From Opitutaceae bacterium (GTDB lineage Bacteria > Verrucomicrobiota > Verrucomicrobiia > Opitutales > Opitutaceae), in the NCBI GenBank assembly GCA_027482185.1, contig JAIXWF010000012.1, positions 290,025 to 354,024 of the forward strand: DNA of 64,000 nt, written 5' to 3'. Position 1 is the first letter of the stretch, and the number at the start of each line of letters is the position of its first letter. Below are positions 59,051-64,000 of the stretch, one piece after another. A program made the translations under genes and the position numbers. Below the pieces are notes generated by a model. The model worked only from the letters and a program-made list of their open reading frames with translations. It ran no database searches and was not told the origin of the DNA.

Positions 59051-59998
59051 ATGTCGAACCCCACCGTCGAAAACGTCGTCATCATCGGCACCGGCTGCGC
59101 CGGTCTGACCGCCGCCATCTACACGGGCCGCGCCAGCCTCGGTCCGCTCGTGCTCGAGGGCTCGTTGCCCGGCGGCCAGCTCACGACGACCAGCGAGGTC
59201 GAGAATTTCCCCGGCTTCCCCCACGGCGTCGACGGTTTCCAGCTCACCCAGAACATGCGCGAGCAGGCGACGCGCTTCGGCGCGCGCTTCGAACAGGCGA
59301 TGGTGACGTCGGTCGATTTCTCCGTCATGCCGCGCAAGCTGGTCTGCGCCGACCGCGTCATTTTCGCCAAGACCGTCATCATCGCCACCGGCGCCTCGCC
59401 GCGCATGACCGGCATTCCGGGCGAAAAGGAACTGTACGGCGGCAAGGGCGTGACGACCTGCGCGACCTGCGACGGCGCGTTCTATCGCAAAATGGAAGTC
59501 GCCGTGATCGGCGGCGGCGACAGCGCGGCGGAAGAGGCCCTGTTCCTCACGCGTTTCGCCAGCAAAGTTTACCTCGTGCACCGCCGCGATTCGCTGCGTG
59601 CGTCCAAGATCATGGCCGACCGCGCCACCTCGCACGAAAAGATCCAGTGTGTCTGGGACAGCGTCCCGGTCGAAGTGCTCGGCGTCGACGCCGGCGCCGT
59701 CAGCGGCCTCAAAGTGAAGCACGTCAAGACCGGCGCCGAAACCATTTTGCCCGTCAAAGGTATCTTCGTCGCGATCGGCCACGTGCCGAACACGGGCCCC
59801 TTCGCCCCGCCGCTCGAGGTCGACGAGGGCGGTTACTTCAAGCCGAAGGCCGGCTCCCAGGTGCAGACCAACGTCCCCGGCGTCTACGTCGCGGGCGATT
59901 GCTCCGACCACGTTTACCGCCAGGCCATCACCGCGGCCGGCATGGGTTGCGCCGCGGCGATCGAGGCCGAGCGCTGGCTCGCCGAGCACGGCGGCTGA
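59051..59998 (+). CDS. trxB: thioredoxin-disulfide reductase
   Basis: [29 protein letters not shown] redox Cxx[35 protein letters not shown]. Confidence 0.96.
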   Translation: MSNPTVENVVIIGTGCAGLTAAIYTGRASLGPLVLEGSLPGGQLTTTSEVENFPGFPHGVDGFQLTQNMREQATRFGARFEQAMVTSVDFSVMPRKLVCADRVIFAKTVIIATGASPRMTGIPGEKELYGGKGVTTCATCDGAFYRKMEVAVIGGGDSAAEEALFLTRFASKVYLVHRRDSLRASKIMADRATSHEKIQCVWDSVPVEVLGVDAGAVSGLKVKHVKTGAETILPVKGIFVAIGHVPNTGPFAPPLEVDEGGYFKPKAGSQVQTNVPGVYVAGDCSDHVYRQAITAAGMGCAAAIEAERWLAEHGG

Positions 59999-60021
59999 AC
60001 GCGTTCCCTTCCCGGTCCCCT

Positions 60022-60576
60022 GTGCCTTGGTCGGAGGAATTGCGGTCGCGCCTCGCGACCCTGCACCGTGAACTCGGCATCCCCGCTGACTACGCCTCCG
60101 TGCGCGGCCTCGCCGCGCACGGCGAGGCGGACGAAAGAACGTTGGTCGCGCTGGGAACGAATTCCGACGGCCGCACCGTCGCCGTGATTCCCGCCGCCGC
60201 CGCCGCCTGGCAGCGGATGCGCGCCGCCGCGGCGGCCGACGGCATCGAGCTTCGCGCCGAGTCCGGCTTCCGCTCCGTCGCACGGCAGGCCGAGATTATC
60301 CGTCACAAATTGGCCACCGGCCAAGCGCTGCCGGAAATCCTGCGCTATGTCGCCGCCCCGGGTTTCAGCGAACACCACACGGGCCGCGCGATCGACATCA
60401 CCTCGCCCGAGCACATCGACCTCGACGAGGACTTCGAACGCACCGCGGCGTTCAAATGGCTGGACCAGTATGCTTTGCGATTCGGCTTCCGCCTGAGCTA
60501 CCCGCGCGGCAACACGACGGGGATCGGCTACGAGCCGTGGCATTGGTGCTGGCGCGAGGCCGAGGCATCGACCTGA
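60022..60576 (+). CDS. D-Ala-D-Ala carboxypeptidase / VanY-like M15 peptidase (GTG start)
   Basis: ESGFRSVARQAEIIRHKLATGQ...SEHHTGRAIDITSPEH...YEPWHWCW. Confidence 0.85.
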   Translation: MPWSEELRSRLATLHRELGIPADYASVRGLAAHGEADERTLVALGTNSDGRTVAVIPAAAAAWQRMRAAAAADGIELRAESGFRSVARQAEIIRHKLATGQALPEILRYVAAPGFSEHHTGRAIDITSPEHIDLDEDFERTAAFKWLDQYALRFGFRLSYPRGNTTGIGYEPWHWCWREAEAST

Positions 60577-60604
60577 AACGCCGGCGGATTGCGCCCGCCG
60601 TCGG

Positions 60605-60692
60605 CTACCAGCTAGGGGTTTTCCTTAGTACAGGGAAATCTGATCCCGCCGATTAGGCCTAATAACAGAACCGCAATTTTTGCGAGGTTCTG
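60605..60692 (+). promoter_or_regulatory. AT-rich candidate regulatory region upstream of the porin gene
   Basis: ATTAGGCCTAAT 12-bp palindrome (60652-60663), hairpin CAGAACCGCAATTTTTGCGAGGTTCTG (60666-60692), GGTTTTCCTTAGTACAGGGAAAT imperfect dyad. Confidence 0.5.
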
Positions 60693-60794
60693 TCGCAGGC
60701 TTTCCGGCCACCCGAATCCAGCCGCCTTCGCGGCCAAGTCCGGGCGGCACGTCGGGACAGCGGCGACGGGCCCCCGCCCCTTTTCGAACCTGCC

Positions 60795-62024
60795 ATGAAA
60801 TCCGTCCTGCTCTGCACGCTCGCCTCGTTGCTCGCCACGTCCTTCGCCCGCGCCGCGGAAACCGCTCCGGCTCCCGGCTGGGAAACCGGCCTCGATCTCG
60901 TCCTCGAAGGCTCGGCCCGCCTCCGCGGCGACGGCCCGCAGCGCACCGCCTTCCAGGGCCTCGGTCTCGCCAAGGTCGGTTATCGCCAGGCGGAAAACGC
61001 CGACCGCACCGTCCGCCTCGAGGCCTACGCCAGCGTGCTGGGCCTCTTCGGCCGCGGCCCGACCGAGCGCGTGCTCGGCGACGCCCTCGCCGCCAGCAAC
61101 ATCGAGGGCCACCGCAGCGCCCGCCTGTATTCGTGGTGGTTGGACGCCACCCTCGGCGACTGGTCGCTCCGCGCCGGCGCGCTGCTCGCCGACGAGGAAT
61201 TCGCGGGCACGGACGGCGGCGGCAATTTCTTCAATTCCGCCTTCGGCTGGCCGGCCTTCGTCTCCGCCAACACGCTCAACACGGGTCCCGCGTTCTTCGT
61301 CGCCGCGCCCGGTCTCCGGCTCGAGCGCCGCCTCGGCGAAACCGCCGCCTGGCGCACCGGCATCTACGACGGCGACAGCTTCGACTCGCCCGCCGGCGAT
61401 CCCGGCGCGACGCGCCACGGGCTGCACTACCGTCTCGGCGGGAGCCAAGGCTGGTTTGTGATCACCGAGGCCGCCCTGACGCCGGCGGACAGCGCCAACC
61501 GTTACAAGGCCGGCGCGTGGGTGCACACGGCCGACTTCGACGACCGGCGCGACGACGCCACCGGCCGGCCCTTCGCGACGACCGGCGCCGATCCCCGCCG
61601 CCACCGCGGCAACCGCGGCTACTACGCCGCGTTCGAGCGCACCCTCGCGGGCAAGCCCGGCGAAGCCGGCAACATCGAGACGTTTGTCCGCGGCGGTTTC
61701 TCCCCGGTCGACCGCAACGATCTCGGCTGGGCCGCCGACGCCGGCCTCGCCTTCACCGGCCTGATCCCGGCGCGCCCCGCCGACGTCCTCGCCTTCGGGA
61801 TCGCGCACGCCGCGTTCGGCTCCCGGCTGCGCGACCACGCCCGCCTCGCGGACCCGGCCGCCGCGGCGCCGGACTATGAGCAGGTCATCGAAGCCAACTA
61901 CCGGTTCGAAGTCACCGAACGCCTTTCGGTGCAGCCGGACTTCCAATTCATCCGCCATCCCGGCGGCACCGCCGACCGTCGCTCCGCGCTCGCATTCCTG
62001 CTGCGCGTGAACGCGTCGTACTGA
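60795..62024 (+). CDS. OprB-like carbohydrate porin
   Basis: Signal peptide; LRAGALLADEEFAGTDGGGNFFNSAFGWPAF; VIEANYRFEVTERLSVQPDFQFIRHPGG. Confidence 0.88.
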   Translation: MKSVLLCTLASLLATSFARAAETAPAPGWETGLDLVLEGSARLRGDGPQRTAFQGLGLAKVGYRQAENADRTVRLEAYASVLGLFGRGPTERVLGDALAASNIEGHRSARLYSWWLDATLGDWSLRAGALLADEEFAGTDGGGNFFNSAFGWPAFVSANTLNTGPAFFVAAPGLRLERRLGETAAWRTGIYDGDSFDSPAGDPGATRHGLHYRLGGSQGWFVITEAALTPADSANRYKAGAWVHTADFDDRRDDATGRPFATTGADPRRHRGNRGYYAAFERTLAGKPGEAGNIETFVRGGFSPVDRNDLGWAADAGLAFTGLIPARPADVLAFGIAHAAFGSRLRDHARLADPAAAAPDYEQVIEANYRFEVTERLSVQPDFQFIRHPGGTADRRSALAFLLRVNASY

Positions 62025-62058
62025 GCCGGCCGGTTGCCTTTCCCGTTCTCCCGTCCCC

Positions 62059-62610
62059 ATGAAACCCATCGTCCTCCTGCTCGCGGCCTGCGCCGCGTTC
62101 ACCGCCGCGGCCCGCGCCGCCGACAAGGCCCAGATCGAATCCCGTTACCTGAGCTACCACGCCGCCGGCAAAGCCGTCGTCACCATGGCCGTCGCGAAAA
62201 ACATCGATCCCGCCGCGATCGAAAAGCACGTCAACACGATGGTGGCGGACGCGCTGTGGTTCGCCGCCGAGTACGCCAAGGCGCATCCGAAGGGCGCCAA
62301 GCTGCTCAAGATCGTCGCCGACCATGTCGACGATATGCGCAGACTTACCTTCGACCAGCTCGAGAGCGAATGGCACGACCTCGGCTATTTCGCGAAACCC
62401 GGCCATGACGCCGGCCTCGATCTCAAGGCCGAGGAAAACGAGCACTTCACCGACCCGATCCACACCTTGGTGCATCCGTTGCTCGTCCTGAAGGCCGCCC
62501 AGGCCTACGCCGCCGGCAAAAAGGACGAAGACCTCAAGTCCCTGAAGGAAGAAATGGAAGAGGGGCTCGAGCAGGCGGAGAAGCAGAAGCTCGCGTTGCT
62601 GAAAATCTGA
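62059..62610 (+). CDS. hypothetical periplasmic His-containing alpha-helical protein
   Basis: 183 aa, signal peptide; FDQLESEWHDLGYFAKPGHDAGLD, HFTDPIHTLVHPLLVLKAA. Confidence 0.75.
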   Translation: MKPIVLLLAACAAFTAAARAADKAQIESRYLSYHAAGKAVVTMAVAKNIDPAAIEKHVNTMVADALWFAAEYAKAHPKGAKLLKIVADHVDDMRRLTFDQLESEWHDLGYFAKPGHDAGLDLKAEENEHFTDPIHTLVHPLLVLKAAQAYAAGKKDEDLKSLKEEMEEGLEQAEKQKLALLKI

Positions 62611-62648
62611 CGGAAACGGCCGGTCTTCGGCCCTTCCCCGGCATTGCC

Positions 62649-64000
62649 ATGTTCAAACGCATCCTGCTGGCCGTCGGCATCGTCGTCGCCGGCTTCGTCG
62701 CCGTCGTCGCCGCGGTGGCTTGGCAGCTCACGCGGGTCGCCGACACGGCGCACGCGAGCCGGCAGGTCGATCTCCCGGTCTACCGCGCCGCGGTCGGCAT
62801 CAGCGACGAGACGCGCCGGCTCGAACTCGGGGTGACGGCTGCGTTTCTCCTGCTTCAGCAAGGCGACCTTGCGGCCTCCCGGACGGCCGCCGAGGCCTCG
62901 CTGGACAAGATCCGCGCCGCCGTTGCGGAACTCGCCGGCCCGCGCTTCCGCGACGTCCACCTCTCCGTCATCCCCGCGCCCCCCGCGCCACCCTCCCCTG
63001 CCGGCGCGCCGCCGCCGCCCGCCCCCGCCCCGGTCAAGGTCGGCGAACTCCTCCAGTCGCTGGCCCGCGATCACGAGGGCCTCGTCCGCGCCACCCGCCA
63101 GACCCTCGATCTGGCCGAGCAACGGATTCTCCTGCGCCAGGCACTCGACGCCGACCGCGAGGAACTGTCCCGGGTCCTGCGCAAAGCCGCCCCGCTCGCC
63201 GCCGTCAACGAGTCCGCCTACGCCAACCTCAACCGCGCCAGCCTCGCCGTCCTCTACTCCAATTCCACGCGCGACCTGAACTTCGTCGGCCGGGCCAAGT
63301 TCAAGGAAGGCGCCGCCGCCCTGGCCAAGGCGAAACTCGAACCCGCCCAGCGGGAGCTCTTCGAGGGCCTGCGCACGCAGTTCGAAAAGACGATCGAGCG
63401 GGCGCTGGCCGTCTCCGCCAGCAAGGCCGACTCCGCGTATTTCTCCGAGGTCGCCGCCAGCATCAAGACCCGCACGGCGAGCCTGCGGCGCTTCGCGGAA
63501 AACGAATTCGACGCCGGCCAGGCCGGTCTGGCTTCGATCACCGCCGACACCCTGCGCCTCAGCCTCTGGCTTTCCGGCGCCACGATCGTGCTCGGCACCC
63601 TCGCCGCCTGCTTTTTCGCCCGCAACCTGACCCGGGGAATCGCCGGCATCGTCCGCGAACTCTCCGCCAATTCCGCCGCGGTCTCCGCTGCGTCGCACCA
63701 AGTCTCCGCTTCCGCGCACGAACTCGCCGACGGCTCCAGCAGCCAGGCGGCCTCCCTCGAGGAAACGGGCGCTTCCCTCGAGGAAATCGACCGCATGACC
63801 CGCCGGAACGCCGAGCACTCCCGCCGCGCCAAGGACCTGGCGGCCGAAACCCGCGCCGTCGCCGAGGCCGGCACCGCCGAAGTCGCCGCGATGAACGAGG
63901 CCATGGCCGCGATCAAAACGTCGAGCGACGGCATCGCCAAAATCATCAAGACGATCGACGAGATCGCCTTCCAGACGAACATCCTCGCCCTCAACGCGGC
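62649..64000 (+). CDS. methyl-accepting chemotaxis protein, truncated at window end
   Basis: My translation MFKRILLAVGIVVAGFVAVVAAVAWQLTRV...SAHELADGSSSQAASLEETGASLEEIDRMTRRNAEHSRRAKDLA...IIKTIDEIAFQTNILALNA; absent from ORF track because it has no stop in the window. Confidence 0.93.
   Translation, partial: MFKRILLAVGIVVAGFVAVVAAVAWQLTRVADTAHASRQVDLPVYRAAVGISDETRRLELGVTAAFLLLQQGDLAASRTAAEASLDKIRAAVAELAGPRFRDVHLSVIPAPPAPPSPAGAPPPPAPAPVKVGELLQSLARDHEGLVRATRQTLDLAEQRILLRQALDADREELSRVLRKAAPLAAVNESAYANLNRASLAVLYSNSTRDLNFVGRAKFKEGAAALAKAKLEPAQRELFEGLRTQFEKTIERALAVSASKADSAYFSEVAASIKTRTASLRRFAENEFDAGQAGLASITADTLRLSLWLSGATIVLGTLAACFFARNLTRGIAGIVRELSANSAAVSAASHQVSASAHELADGSSSQAASLEETGASLEEIDRMTRRNAEHSRRAKDLAAETRAVAEAGTAEVAAMNEAMAAIKTSSDGIAKIIKTIDEIAFQTNILALNA

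Noticed and set aside
55231-59118. 1295-aa minus ORF
   Set aside because: Off-frame His/Arg/Pro-rich reading of the TonB receptor and dipeptidase region

Overview
High-GC bacterial chromosome segment. Gene content and repeat style fit Verrucomicrobia/Opitutaceae, but this is an inference from the families present, not a database match. About 49 protein genes and one tRNA are supported. They include lpxB, lolD, a LolC/E permease, lysS, L31/L36, parA, rnc, mfd, radC, tpi-pgk-gap, a GH13 pullulanase-like enzyme, a TonB receptor, trxB and a truncated MCP. There are also PVC-type cytochrome proteins and a DUF1080/sugar isomerase/Gfo-Idh cluster. No prophage, CRISPR, rRNA or transposase was recognised. 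The most unusual content is intergenic: at least 18 repeat elements of two kinds. (1) Arrays of 7-nt (sometimes about 9-nt) degenerate units in several unrelated sequence families (TTGAGAG, GCGGATT, CGGAAAC, GCTGATC, GTAGCGA, CACAGAG/CACGGAG). They are usually paired as inverted arms that can fold into long hairpins, and nearly all abut or overlap a stop codon. (2) Three GTAG-headed inverted REP pairs (REPIN-like) with covarying stems. Most of the long opposite-strand ORFs in the track are high-GC shadow ORFs and were rejected.
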